Source of the DNA: Bacteroidota bacterium
Lineage (GTDB): Bacteria > Bacteroidota > Bacteroidia > Chitinophagales > Saprospiraceae
Reading direction: 5' to 3'
NCBI GenBank assembly: GCA_024642665.1
Contig: JAHEAR010000002.1
Coordinates: 70,689-134,688, forward strand
Length of the DNA stretch: 64,000 bases
Shown: positions 53,516 through 62,862 of the stretch, piece after piece
Layout of the letters: each line of letters begins with the position of its first letter
Numbering within the stretch: position 1 is the stretch's first letter
Translations under genes and position numbers: made by a program
Notes under the pieces: generated by a model
Told to the model about the DNA's origin: nothing
Database searches by the model: none
The model's input: only the letters and a program-made list of their open reading frames with translations

Positions 53516-55519
53516 TCAATCGATGATCTTAAAAGTGGTCAGTCGATTAGCCTGATGCTCATCTTCTGTGCAATCTTCGCAATTGCATTTAATCACAAGG
53601 TTTGACTCCCCAAACCCACGAGCGACCATTCGTCGACCGGGGATACCAGTAGACTTAAGATACTCAATGGCGGCTTCTGCTCGCTTCTGTGACAGGTCAA
53701 GATTGTATTCCTCGGTGCCTCTGCAGTCTGTATAGGAAGAGAGTTGAATATTGATTTGCGGGTTGTTTTTTAAAATGGAAGCCAGATGGTCTAATGGCGG
53801 TCTTGCATCTTCACGAATCGCCCATTGATCAAAATCATAGAAGATGCTGTCAATCACAATCTCTTTGTTCTTAAATATCGGATCGAGCTCCAGTATTTGA
53901 TTAATGGTCTTCTGAGGTTTTGATTTATCCTTTTTTATCTCTGCAGTATTCAGGGTGTACACAACGGAAAGGTGATCCCGATACTTCGCTGTGAAAGTAT
54001 ATGCTTCCCCCCACTCCAGTTTAGTTAAAAACTGGCCTAATTCATCCGTTACAAAACGTTGATCGGACAAGCCATCACTAACGATAATAGGGCCGTTAGG
54101 GAGTGCTTTTTTACCGGTTTTCGGACTGTTCGGATCACCGGGAGTGGCATACTGAGGCTCCATCACTTTGATGACCAGAAAAAGCTGATAATCGATGGGT
54201 TCTTCTTCGGAAGGTTCTTCTTTTGGAACTTCTGCGATGTCTACATTCGTGCGTTTGCCTTTCACGGCAAAAGAATAGATATCATCATTTCCGGATCCAC
54301 CTTCTCTGGAGGAAGTAAAATACCCCTGCATCAGGGTACCTTCCTGCATCGCCGAAAAAGTATCTACGGCAAAACCGAAGTCATCCCCTCCACTATTAAT
54401 TGGCGCTCTCAAATTGACAGGGGATACCCAGATTCCATCGGAGCCGAGATAGGTTTTAAAAATATCAAGTCCACCAAGTCCGGCCAATTTATCGGAAGAA
54501 TAAAAAAGCGTATCCATGAATACCGTCGGATACTGCTCTTCTCCAGAGGTATTGATTATTGCGCCCAGATTGACCGGTTCACTCCATCCATCATTTTCAT
54601 CATACTGGCTGAAATATATATCATGCCCCCCTAATCCTTTTGGATCATCCGAAGAAAAAAATAAGGTTGTCCCATTGGCCGCAAAAGCTGGTTGGCCATA
54701 ATTAATTCCTTCTTCCACAAACCAAAAAGGTTCCGGTGTTGACCATATCCCTCCGCGTAAATAACTGAACATGAGTTTGCACCATGCATCATAATCTTTC
54801 CCCACATAACATCTTGTAAAGACCATCATACCACCGTCCGGATCTAATATACCGGTACCTTCATTTTTGTCGGTATTAATTACCGGATCAAACAAATTAA
54901 TATCTCCCGTGTTGGTATTGACTTTATAGATATTGGAAAAGGCTCTGCCTGTCCAGAGATATCGATCACCATTACCGCCGGCATCCCAATCACTGGTAAA
55001 TAACAACTCATCAGGACCAATGGGTACCGGAGAATAATCTGCACCTGCACTATTAAAGGGGGCTTCCTCTATTTGATATGATTCATTTTTAGCGTTACTC
55101 CATTCAAACGCTTGCCTGCACAAATTAATATTAGCACGGTAGCCCGCATTTCCCGGTGAAGCGTTAAGCAGGTCTTCATATATGTGCATGGCTTCTGCAT
55201 ACTTTTCTTGTTTTTTCAATGCATCCGCATAATTTTCGAGCGCTTCCGGACCATACCCATCTTCACTTGCTTTATAATACCATAGGGAGGCTGATTGAGG
55301 ATCATTCATGTTAGCGAAAGACTCGCCTGTGTAAAAAGCAATAATGGCTTTATCTGATTTCGAATTACTGGATTCATACTCTTGGGAGAATAGTTTAGTC
55401 GCCACGGAAAACTGTTTCACCTCATAAGCCTGCATCCCTGTGCGAACCTTTCGCGTGAAGGTGCAGCCCCCAATCAAGACGGCTAAAGCAATACTACAGA
55501 TAAATATTTGTCGCATCAT
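53516..55519 (-). CDS. PorE-like OmpA-family lipoprotein with TPR and propeller domains
   Basis: 667 residues. Type II signal with lipobox LIGGC (Cys19); TPR-like helices (about 30-130); a PD40/WD40-type beta-propeller (about 155-410, repeats such as LLFTSDWDAGG, LFFSSDDPKGLGGHDIYFS, LFYSSDKLAGLGGLDIFKT); a carboxypeptidase-regulatory-like domain (about 440-540); and an OmpA C-terminal domain (about 550-667) with TDCRGTEEYNLDLSQKRAEAAIEYL, the peptidoglycan-binding motif. This order is that of PorE, which links T9SS to peptidoglycan. Several paralogues occur per genome, so it may instead be a PorE-like homologue with another task. Confidence 0.85.
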   Translation of the reverse strand: MMRQIFICSIALAVLIGGCTFTRKVRTGMQAYEVKQFSVATKLFSQEYESSNSKSDKAIIAFYTGESFANMNDPQSASLWYYKASEDGYGPEALENYADALKKQEKYAEAMHIYEDLLNASPGNAGYRANINLCRQAFEWSNAKNESYQIEEAPFNSAGADYSPVPIGPDELLFTSDWDAGGNGDRYLWTGRAFSNIYKVNTNTGDINLFDPVINTDKNEGTGILDPDGGMMVFTRCYVGKDYDAWCKLMFSYLRGGIWSTPEPFWFVEEGINYGQPAFAANGTTLFFSSDDPKGLGGHDIYFSQYDENDGWSEPVNLGAIINTSGEEQYPTVFMDTLFYSSDKLAGLGGLDIFKTYLGSDGIWVSPVNLRAPINSGGDDFGFAVDTFSAMQEGTLMQGYFTSSREGGSGNDDIYSFAVKGKRTNVDIAEVPKEEPSEEEPIDYQLFLVIKVMEPQYATPGDPNSPKTGKKALPNGPIIVSDGLSDQRFVTDELGQFLTKLEWGEAYTFTAKYRDHLSVVYTLNTAEIKKDKSKPQKTINQILELDPIFKNKEIVIDSIFYDFDQWAIREDARPPLDHLASILKNNPQINIQLSSYTDCRGTEEYNLDLSQKRAEAAIEYLKSTGIPGRRMVARGFGESNLVIKCNCEDCTEDEHQANRLTTFKIID

Positions 55520-55599
55520 GGTAATAACGAACTGCTATACTGAACTGTTGCAAAATAATACTTCTCCATCAGACAATATTTTAAGTCCTTTGGTTCAAC

Positions 55600-55636
55600 A
55601 AAAAAGGGAAGATTGTCGGCAAACAATCCTCCCTTT
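55600..55636 (-). terminator. Rho-independent terminator of secDF
   Basis: On the minus strand a 14-bp stem (AAAGGGAGGATTGT with ACAATCTTCCCTTT, one G-U pair) has a 6-base loop and runs into six T. It lies 36 bases after the secDF stop and separates secDF from the PorE-like gene. Confidence 0.85.
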
Positions 55637-55672
55637 CTATATCAATAGAGATAAATACTAATTATAAAATAT

Positions 55673-58600
55673 TTACTTCTTTACGGTTGAACGTTTAAAA
55701 CTTCCTGATCCAACTGATTTAGGGGTAATGGATCCTGAAAGATCTGCCAGAACAGGTGTTGCAATAAATATGGTACTGTAGGTTCCTACAATAACCCCCA
55801 CAACGAGCGCAAAGGCAAACCCTTTGATACTGGCCCCTCCAAAAATCAATAACGCTAACACCACAAAAAGTACAGTCAATGAAGTAATAATGGTTCTACT
55901 CATCGTAGCATTCACAGACATGTTGATAATCTCATTCTTAGTCTTTCCGGTGTACAAACCAAAATTCTCCCGAATACGGTCAAAAATAATCACCGTGTCG
56001 TTGATCGAATAACCAATTACTGTCAAAAGTGCAGCAATAAAGGTCTGATCTATTTCAAGCGAAAAAGGTAACAGTCCATGGAAAATGGAAAAGAATGCAA
56101 GCACCACCAGCGAGTCATGTATCAACGCCAATACGGCACCAAATGAATATTGCCACTTATTGAATCGAATCATGATATAAACGAAAATCAACATCATCGC
56201 CACAATTCCTGCATACAGTGATGATTTCTTTATATCATCGGCAATCGTTGGCCCTACTTTAGCAGAACTGGTTATATGTGTTCCGGAATAGTCTGTCAAT
56301 AAAAAGTTTTCCAGTGTCATATCCTCACCGGTCACCGATACAACTCCTTCATAAAGTTTTTGAGCCACTTTTGCCTGAGCATCTGCGGCCATATCATCGA
56401 TGAGATAACTCGTTGTAATATTGTAGGTGTTGGCAGCATCAATCGCTTTCACGACAGGCGTACCTTCAAATGATGCGGTCAGGGATGTTCTGAGTTTATC
56501 AAGGTCAAAATTAGCACCTTCCTTGATTTCCACATTGTAAGAATATCCTCCCTGGAAGTCCACTCCATACTCAAAGCCTTTTGTAAACATAGAAATGAGC
56601 CCGATAAGGATAAACAACCCGGAACCGATATAAGCGAACTTTCTCTTACTAAGCCAGTCAACATTTAATCCAACTAACGTGTTTTGGGTCATTGGAGTAG
56701 AAAATCCAATTGTATTTCCTTTCGCCACCCACCATTCCATCAGCATACGACCAACGATAACAGCGGTAAAGAATGAAAAGATAATACCTATCAAAAGCGT
56801 TACAGCAAATCCTTTAATAGGTCCAAGTCCAAAATAGATCAGCACCAATGCACTAAGGATAGAGGTCACGTTTGAATCTATAATCGCTGAGTAAGAATTT
56901 TTAAATCCATCTGCAATAGAGGTCTTCAGTGACTTCCCTGCACGCAGTTCTTCCCTGGTTCTTTCAAAAATGATAACGTTAGCATCCACGGCCATACCAA
57001 TGGTCAAAACAACCCCTGCAATACCTGCCAATGTGAGCACCGTTCCTAAAGAGGACAATGCTCCAAAAATGAAAAACAGGTTCGCTAACAAGGCAATAAT
57101 GGCTATGACACCACTACCTGAGTAGTAGAACACCATAAACAACATCACGATAAGCAATGCGACAATCAAGGCGATCATAGACTTATTAATATTGTCCTGT
57201 CCTAATGAAGGACCGACAAGCGATTCCTGAATAATAGTAGTGCTTGCAGGCAGCTTTCCAATCTGAAGAATATTGGCTAAATCCTGCCCTTCCTGAATTG
57301 TAAAGTTTCCTGAAATTCGGCTATCTCCTGAAGTGATGGGCTCATTTACACGTGGAGCAGACACAACCTCATCATCCAATGCAATAGCAATCTCACGGTT
57401 ATTATCCTGGGCGGCTTTAGTGGTCATATCAGCCCAGGCTTTTGCCCCCAGGTTGTCCATACGCAAGGTAACGGCAACCTGATTGGTCATTGGATCGGGA
57501 TTAGACGTGGCCGTCACAATTCGGTCCCCTTCTAAAGGAGCCTTGTTGGATCCTCTTTTCATTTTAATCGCGTATAATTCATACGCATCTGTTTCAACTC
57601 CATCCGCATCTATCGTTGGCTTGGCCGCCCACATGAATTTAACATCTTGCGGAAAGATTGACTTCACCTGTTCGTTGTCAAGCATATCCGTAATCGCTTT
57701 GATCCGATTGCGATTGGCAACGCCCATCACTGCAAAAGGATAACGAATAGTCTGACCGTCAAAATAATTAAGATCTAATTGAGATAACAGTGGACCACCC
57801 TTACTGGCAGCATCACCGTTGACCGGTACTTCAACGGTACTCATCGTCGAATCGATCACTTGTCCAAGGCTGTCATAAGTAGGCGTATAAACTGTATCAA
57901 TACGCATCTCCTGAATATCTTCTAAGGCAGTAGTATCACCGGATGCAAGCTTGCCTAACTTCGCATCAGCCTGCACAAATGCATCCATGATCCCCGCATC
58001 AGAGACTCTGTAAACATCCCAAAACTCAAGCTTGGCAGTTGACTGCAGGTATGATCTGGCCCGCTCCGGATTGTCAATACCCGGCAATTCTACCAAAATC
58101 AAATCTCTGGCATTGTCCAGGGAAACGTTTGGCTGTACCACACCAAGTTTGTCAATACGATCTTTCAATCGCTTAAATGTTAAGCTAACTGTTTCATCTG
58201 CTTTTGAGCGGAGCAAACGAATCACTTCACCATCAGAAGATGAAAAGTTGATTTCTTCACGAAGAGTTGCATTACGTGCGAAAATCGGACCGAGCTTTTT
58301 ACCATCAGCCACTTTTGACCATTCTTGTGAAAACAAGGTGATATAATCGGTTTGCGCATTTTTCAGGGCTTTATCTGCATTGTCCAAAGCCAACGTAAAT
58401 GCCGGTTCTTTAGTCCCGCTGGATAAGTTCTCTAAAAATTCCCGAAGGTTTACTTGAAGTACTGTACTGATTCCTCCTTTCAGGTCAAGCCCTAGTGCAA
58501 TTTGTTGTTGCTTTAGTTTCTCGTAACTGAATTTTCCCAACAATGGGATGTTGATAACCGGTTCACTGGACATAGAGTCCAGATAATTGGCTTTTGCCAA

Positions 58601-58771
58601 CTTAAACGCTATGCTCTTTGCACCTTCTTCAGTCAATTGAGCTGCAGCAGCATTTCCATACTCTTCAGCTTTCTTTTCCACTTTACGTGTGGGAATTAAA
58701 TAGAGGTATTGCAGTGCACAAACCACAGTCAGCAGAATCAAGAAAAACTTGATTATTCCTTTGCCTTGCAT
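55673..58771 (-). CDS. secDF: Protein translocase SecDF, fused form
   Basis: 1032 residues joining SecD and SecF, as is usual in Bacteroidota. SecD part: N-terminal membrane helix, LGLDLKGGISTVLQV, the periplasmic P1 domain (VELPGIDNPERARSYLQSTAKLEFW), then six-helix core with AGVVLTIGMAVDANVIIFERTREELRAGKS. SecF part from about residue 680: YGVDFQGGYSYNVEI, a second periplasmic insert, and TVIGYSINDTVIIFDRIRENF. It uses the proton or sodium gradient to pull secreted proteins across the inner membrane. Ends in a strong terminator. Confidence 0.96.
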   Translation of the reverse strand: MQGKGIIKFFLILLTVVCALQYLYLIPTRKVEKKAEEYGNAAAAQLTEEGAKSIAFKLAKANYLDSMSSEPVINIPLLGKFSYEKLKQQQIALGLDLKGGISTVLQVNLREFLENLSSGTKEPAFTLALDNADKALKNAQTDYITLFSQEWSKVADGKKLGPIFARNATLREEINFSSSDGEVIRLLRSKADETVSLTFKRLKDRIDKLGVVQPNVSLDNARDLILVELPGIDNPERARSYLQSTAKLEFWDVYRVSDAGIMDAFVQADAKLGKLASGDTTALEDIQEMRIDTVYTPTYDSLGQVIDSTMSTVEVPVNGDAASKGGPLLSQLDLNYFDGQTIRYPFAVMGVANRNRIKAITDMLDNEQVKSIFPQDVKFMWAAKPTIDADGVETDAYELYAIKMKRGSNKAPLEGDRIVTATSNPDPMTNQVAVTLRMDNLGAKAWADMTTKAAQDNNREIAIALDDEVVSAPRVNEPITSGDSRISGNFTIQEGQDLANILQIGKLPASTTIIQESLVGPSLGQDNINKSMIALIVALLIVMLFMVFYYSGSGVIAIIALLANLFFIFGALSSLGTVLTLAGIAGVVLTIGMAVDANVIIFERTREELRAGKSLKTSIADGFKNSYSAIIDSNVTSILSALVLIYFGLGPIKGFAVTLLIGIIFSFFTAVIVGRMLMEWWVAKGNTIGFSTPMTQNTLVGLNVDWLSKRKFAYIGSGLFILIGLISMFTKGFEYGVDFQGGYSYNVEIKEGANFDLDKLRTSLTASFEGTPVVKAIDAANTYNITTSYLIDDMAADAQAKVAQKLYEGVVSVTGEDMTLENFLLTDYSGTHITSSAKVGPTIADDIKKSSLYAGIVAMMLIFVYIMIRFNKWQYSFGAVLALIHDSLVVLAFFSIFHGLLPFSLEIDQTFIAALLTVIGYSINDTVIIFDRIRENFGLYTGKTKNEIINMSVNATMSRTIITSLTVLFVVLALLIFGGASIKGFAFALVVGVIVGTYSTIFIATPVLADLSGSITPKSVGSGSFKRSTVKK

Positions 58772-58809
58772 ATAGATATTATTAGGTAATAGGTCTTAAA
58801 AAAACGTGG

Positions 58810-58817
58810 CAAATATA
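58810..58817 (-). promoter_or_regulatory. -7 box TATATTTG for secDF, in a 300-base AT-rich gap
   Basis: Exact TAnnTTTG, 38 bases before the secDF ATG; TCTTTA about 18 bases upstream is a weak -33. The gap 58772-59071 is AT-rich and otherwise shows no gene; on the plus strand only TAATATTG (one change) precedes the TerB-like gene. Confidence 0.5.
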
Positions 58818-59071
58818 AGGCTATTTAACCAAGCTAAAGACTGATCTACCATCTTTAAATATTAAATTTGTTTTTTTATTATAAATCACTGATATTCAAT
58901 ATACTAAATATTTTATCCCAGCGAATTAAATTCAAGCGAACCTAATTTGAATAAATAAAACCTTCATTTGAATTGTTTTTCGGCCAATTCTCAAGTCTTT
59001 CGCATTTATTATCAGCCTGTAATACAAAATGCCTAATATTGTGACTTAACCATAGAAAATACTAGTTAATC

Positions 59072-59554
59072 ATGGATCAGATTCTGAAATCCTTATCCCA
59101 GACAGAAATTACTGAATTAAAAGATGCGCATGCTTATATCACTGTATTAATAGCCGGTGCAGATGGTAATATTGATAAACACGAGGTAGCCTGGGCTGAA
59201 AAAATTGTTCACTTCCGGACGGTTACCGGAGAAGAGGGTTTCAAAGATTTTCATGATGCTGTTGATGCTGAACTCCCAAATAAAATACAGGAATTAATGG
59301 CTTCTCTACCAGGTAATCCTAAGGAAAGAAGTGAAATTATTTCTCAAAAGCTGGCCAACCTGAATCCAATATTAGCCTCATTACCACCGGCGACCGGTTT
59401 TTATTTATATAAAGGGTATACCACATTTGCTTTACGTATCGCCAGATCCTCCGGAGGTATTCTATCCTTTTTCTCCATCGGACCGGAAGAAAAGAAATGG
59501 GTAGGCTTGCCCATGCTGGATCCTATTCATTATGATCCGGATGAAGAATCATAG
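59072..59554 (+). CDS. TerB-like helical protein
   Basis: 160 residues. LKDAHAYITVLIAGADGNIDKHEVAWAEKIVHFR resembles the TerB/DjlA-N helical domain, whose hallmark is ADGxIxxxE acidic ligands on a helix pair. The rest is helical with a short hydrophobic LPPATGFYLYKGYTTFALRIARSSGG segment, and a C-terminal acidic tail. The role is unknown; TerB-like domains are thought to bind metal at the membrane. It stands alone. Confidence 0.7.
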   Translation: MDQILKSLSQTEITELKDAHAYITVLIAGADGNIDKHEVAWAEKIVHFRTVTGEEGFKDFHDAVDAELPNKIQELMASLPGNPKERSEIISQKLANLNPILASLPPATGFYLYKGYTTFALRIARSSGGILSFFSIGPEEKKWVGLPMLDPIHYDPDEES

Positions 59555-59660
59555 CATTTATTGCTATTGACCTTGCTTTTGTCGAAATCTTCGGGGATGT
59601 AAGCATGCCGTTTCATGCTACCTGATTTTATCCAATCATTTCCGGGTTTTAAGAAGAAAT

Positions 59661-60392
59661 ATGAAATTTATTTTTTCCTTACTAGTTTTAGTTTTTGTCG
59701 GTCCGTCAAGGGGTACCTTGTTGTATCCCGCTACCAGGATACCGGATCATGAAATTTGGACAAAAGAACTGGAGAAATTTGTTTCTGTAGATGGCCTGAT
59801 CAATTATACAGAATGGAAGGATCATCAGGAGAATCTGGATAAGTATCTTCAGCAACTTTCAAAACCATTACCCTTATCCAATTGGAGCCAAAATGTTCAA
59901 TTGGCCTATTGGATTAATCTGCATAATGCCTATACCGTTAAACTTGTGCTTCAGCATTATCCCATTCAAAGTCTGCACGAATTAAATGAAGGAGATCCAT
60001 GGAGTGCCAAATGGATTTCAATAGGCGATACGCAATACTCATTAGAACAAATTCAATGGGAAATTCGAAGTCAGTATAATGATCCTCGTGTTAATTTTGC
60101 ATTAAACAAGGGCACCAAATCTTCAGCACCTATTCTAAAAGAAGCCTATATACCCGAGCGATTAGGTGAACAATTAAATGCACAGACTGAAAGCTTCATC
60201 AATAACGATGCTTATAATCAGTTCAGTGAATCTTCAGCGAAGTTATCACCCATCTTCAACTTATATAAAACTGATTTCAAACCGGACCCACTCACCTTTG
60301 TACGCAAGTATCTCGTGTACACCATAGCCACTCCTGAATCGATTGACTACTTTGCTTTCGATTGGACGCTGAATGATCTTGTGTCGGAATAG
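59661..60392 (+). CDS. Exported DUF547 protein lacking the usual cysteines
   Basis: 243 residues with a signal peptide (FIFSLLVLVFVGPSRGTLL). DUF547 blocks: WKDHQENLDKYLQQL, LAYWINLHNAYTVKLVLQHYPI, and SLEQIQWEI..YNDPRVNFALNKGTKSSAPILKEAYIPERL. In the DUF547 sequences I remember the last block reads FALxCAxxSCPP, with two Cys; here both are replaced (Lys and Ser). The family fold is related to papain-like or transglutaminase-like enzymes by proposal only, so the loss suggests a non-catalytic or altered member. No partner is adjacent. Confidence 0.85.
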   Translation: MKFIFSLLVLVFVGPSRGTLLYPATRIPDHEIWTKELEKFVSVDGLINYTEWKDHQENLDKYLQQLSKPLPLSNWSQNVQLAYWINLHNAYTVKLVLQHYPIQSLHELNEGDPWSAKWISIGDTQYSLEQIQWEIRSQYNDPRVNFALNKGTKSSAPILKEAYIPERLGEQLNAQTESFINNDAYNQFSESSAKLSPIFNLYKTDFKPDPLTFVRKYLVYTIATPESIDYFAFDWTLNDLVSE

Positions 60393-60432
60393 TTATTCAC
60401 TTCTTAAGATATCACAACGAAAGGAAACAAGC

Positions 60433-60990
60433 TTAATCTTTTTTTCTTGGTTGCCACTTTATTTCAGTAACGCCTTCACGAACGGCAAGCCATCTGGCCA
60501 GCACAAAAAAGAAATCTGAAAGCCTGTTAAGGTATAACAGAATGATGGGTTCGACACTGGACTTATTTGATAAGGTGACACATCTGCGCTCGGCCCGTCG
60601 GCACACCGTTCTGGCGATATGCGCTGCGCTAACCGACTGACTTCCTCCGGGCATAATAAAATGAGTGAGCGGCGCGAGGGTTGCCTGCATCTTATCAATG
60701 GATGTTTCGAGTAAGGCGATGTCTTCTTCTAACAAATCCGGTGTGATCATATCCTTCCCCGGCTGACTGGCAAGATTAGAGCCAACTGTAAATAATCTTG
60801 ACTGGATATTCTGCAATAGGGAATCAATTTGCTGATCAGGAATCACGGTCATCAACCAACCAATGATGGAATTCAATTCATCTACTGTGCCATAGGCTTC
60901 AATACGAATATCGTCCTTTGAAAGACGCGCTCCTCCAAACAAACCGGTTGTGCCATCATCACCGGTTTTGGTATAAATCTTTGTCGCCAT
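60433..60990 (-). CDS. Cob(I)alamin adenosyltransferase, PduO type
   Basis: 185 residues with KIYTKTGDDGTTGLFGGARLSKDD (ATP-binding N-terminus), EAYGTVDELNSIIG, and IMPGGSQSVSAAHIARTVCRRAERR, which complete the PduO/MMAB signature. It makes adenosylcobalamin from cob(I)alamin and ATP. Twelve bases after the ABC ATPase gene, so it probably shares its transcript, without a clear functional link. No cobalamin riboswitch is visible. Confidence 0.94.
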   Translation of the reverse strand: MATKIYTKTGDDGTTGLFGGARLSKDDIRIEAYGTVDELNSIIGWLMTVIPDQQIDSLLQNIQSRLFTVGSNLASQPGKDMITPDLLEEDIALLETSIDKMQATLAPLTHFIMPGGSQSVSAAHIARTVCRRAERRCVTLSNKSSVEPIILLYLNRLSDFFFVLARWLAVREGVTEIKWQPRKKD

Positions 60991-61002
60991 GCTGTTATAA
61001 TT

Positions 61003-61737
61003 TTATGAAACTGTGCTTACGCCTGCTCCAAATTTATGGGGATTAGGATTGATCATATCTGATTCTACCAATCCATCGAGCATCCGGATATCGCGATGTG
61101 CATAGAGGGCTATATCGGGTTCATGGGTCACCAGAATAATCGTATTGCCAAGGGCATGAATTTTTTCAAAAATCTCCATGATCTCTAGCGATGTTTTGGA
61201 ATCCAGATTACCGGTCGGTTCATCAGCCAGAATGATAGAGGGTTTGTTTACTAAGGCTCTTGCAATAGCTACCCGCTGGCGCTGACCACCGGACAATTCG
61301 TTTGGATTGTGATGCATTCTGTCTGCCAGGCCTACCTGATCCAGAAAATGCTCGGCTATTTCAACCCGTTGTGCCCGTTTAATCCCGGCATACACTAAAG
61401 GCAGCGCCACATTATCTAGGGAAGAAAGTCTTGGAAGCAGATTAAATGTCTGAAAAACAAAACCAATCTCTTTGTTTCGAACTGCGGCGAGTTCACTATC
61501 AGACATTTCACTGACCAACTGGTTGTTGAGATAATATTCCCCTGAAGTTGGGGAATCCAGACATCCGATCATATTCATCAGCGTACTTTTACCGGAACCG
61601 GATGGGCCCATCAGCGCCACATATTCATTTCTGGTGATGTCGAGGGTCACATTTCTTAATGCATGAACCTTTTCCACCCCCATGATATAGGTTCGGGAAA
61701 TTTCTCTCAGGGAAATAATGGCTTTAGATTCTTCCAT
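61003..61737 (-). CDS. ABC transporter ATPase, LolD/MacB type
   Basis: 244 residues. Walker [20 protein letters not shown]-loop [13 protein letters not shown], signature [16 protein letters not shown], Walker [17 protein letters not shown]-loop LVTHE. The wording [37 protein letters not shown] is that of the LolD/MacB group, which drives mechanical transfer of lipoproteins or toxins rather than transport through the membrane. No permease gene adjoins, so its partner is elsewhere. Confidence 0.93.
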   Translation of the reverse strand: MEESKAIISLREISRTYIMGVEKVHALRNVTLDITRNEYVALMGPSGSGKSTLMNMIGCLDSPTSGEYYLNNQLVSEMSDSELAAVRNKEIGFVFQTFNLLPRLSSLDNVALPLVYAGIKRAQRVEIAEHFLDQVGLADRMHHNPNELSGGQRQRVAIARALVNKPSIILADEPTGNLDSKTSLEIMEIFEKIHALGNTIILVTHEPDIALYAHRDIRMLDGLVESDMINPNPHKFGAGVSTVS

Positions 61738-61742
61738 AGCTT

Positions 61743-61750
61743 CAAAAGTA
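61743..61750 (-). promoter_or_regulatory. -7 box TACTTTTG directly before the ABC ATPase gene
   Basis: Exact TAnnTTTG, 5 bases (AAGCT) before the ATG at 61737. Predicts a leaderless mRNA for the ABC-pduO pair. Confidence 0.5.
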
Positions 61751-61856
61751 TTGATTTTAATCCTTGGGATAGCATTTTTTTGGATGATTCAAGCCTATCA
61801 ATCGAAGAAGGTTTTTATTTTACGTTCTTATAGGCCTGTTTAGTATATCTCTTCAG

Positions 61857-62495
61857 ATGCAAAAATCGAATCCATTGATTAAACATATAGCCGTTGCGGG
61901 TAATATCGGCGCCGGAAAAACGACGCTTTCGGAGCGATTAGCAAGACATTTTGGATGGGATGTGCACTATGAGGACACGACCAACAATCCTTATCTAAGT
62001 GATTTTTACGATGATATGCATCGGTGGTCTTTCAATCTTCAGATTTATTTCCTGAATAGTCGGTATCAGCAGATTCTCAATATCAGAAATGGGGAAAAGA
62101 CTGTAATTCAGGACAGAACTATTTTCGAAGACGCTTACATCTTTGCTCCCAATCTCCATGAAATGGGATTAATGGGTCGAAGGGACTTTGAAAATTACTT
62201 TACATTGTTTAAAAACATGAGTGCTCAGATTTCACCCCCGGACTTACTGATTTATCTTCAGGCAAGTATTCCGACACTGGTCAAACATATCCATAGCCGT
62301 GGAAGATCCTATGAAGGAAGTATGAGCCTCGATTATCTGAAGCGATTAAACAATAAATACGACGATTGGATTGAAGGATATCATGAAGGGCCGTTGTTGG
62401 TTATCAATGTGGACGATGTGGACTTTGAAAAAAGTCCTGAAGATCTGGGCAAGATTATTGAATTGGTGGATAGCCAGATCAATGGCCTTTTCTAA
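61857..62495 (+). CDS. Deoxynucleoside kinase
   Basis: 212 residues of the dNK family: P-loop AVAGNIGAGKTTLSERLA, the substrate helix FYDDMHRWSFNLQIYFLNSRY, IQDRTIFEDAYIFA (the DRS-like catalytic motif), and the LID HSRGRSYEGSMSLDYL. It phosphorylates deoxynucleosides in salvage; whether deoxyadenosine, deoxyguanosine or others is not decided by eye. Divergent from the ABC gene, 119 bases apart. Confidence 0.92.
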   Translation: MQKSNPLIKHIAVAGNIGAGKTTLSERLARHFGWDVHYEDTTNNPYLSDFYDDMHRWSFNLQIYFLNSRYQQILNIRNGEKTVIQDRTIFEDAYIFAPNLHEMGLMGRRDFENYFTLFKNMSAQISPPDLLIYLQASIPTLVKHIHSRGRSYEGSMSLDYLKRLNNKYDDWIEGYHEGPLLVINVDDVDFEKSPEDLGKIIELVDSQINGLF

Positions 62496-62502
62496 AATAC
62501 GT

Positions 62503-62694
62503 TTAGCTTTTATTTTCTGCCAGCACCGTGGTATGCTGGATCTGACTAATTTCATTCACATTCGAGCTTTTTTCATTTCCCGATGAAATATTAGAGGTGT
62601 CCAGCAAGAGGCAACCTGCAAAAAACAACACATGCAATGAAATGGATACCACCAATCCAAGTGTTCCGCGACTTTTATTTTTTACTGTCCGCAT
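62503..62694 (-). CDS. Small membrane protein resembling a TonB N-terminus
   Basis: 63 residues: a basic start (MRTVKNKSRG), one membrane helix (LGLVVSISLHVLFFAGCLLLD) and a Ser/Asn/Glu-rich tail. The K/R-RG-x-LG plus helix with an internal His resembles N-termini of Bacteroidota TonB proteins, but the periplasmic linker and C-terminal TonB domain are missing. It could be a real small protein, a TonB remnant, or a chance frame. No clear promoter. It ends 8 bases from the dNK stop. Confidence 0.4.
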   Translation of the reverse strand: MRTVKNKSRGTLGLVVSISLHVLFFAGCLLLDTSNISSGNEKSSNVNEISQIQHTTVLAENKS

Positions 62695-62862
62695 ACTTAA
62701 ATAAATCTATTGGTTAAGTACTCGTATCTGCAAATTGGCTTATTTTTAAATTTACCAATCCAAAACGTATCCTAAAAGCGACTTATTGCCATAAAATAAT
62801 ATTCTGTATTAACTATAACGCTTGTCAGCGTTGATATACCTCAACATCAAACCTTATCGACT

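Noticed and set aside
59602-59619. AGCATG/CATGCT hairpin after the TerB-like gene as a terminator
   Set aside because: Only 6 bp, no clear T-run directly after it; too weak to call.
60991-61002. Cobalamin riboswitch near the PduO adenosyltransferase or the B12-type radical SAM gene
   Set aside because: The gap before pduO is 12 bases and the 93 bases before 28006 show no B12-box-like sequence or multi-helix fold.
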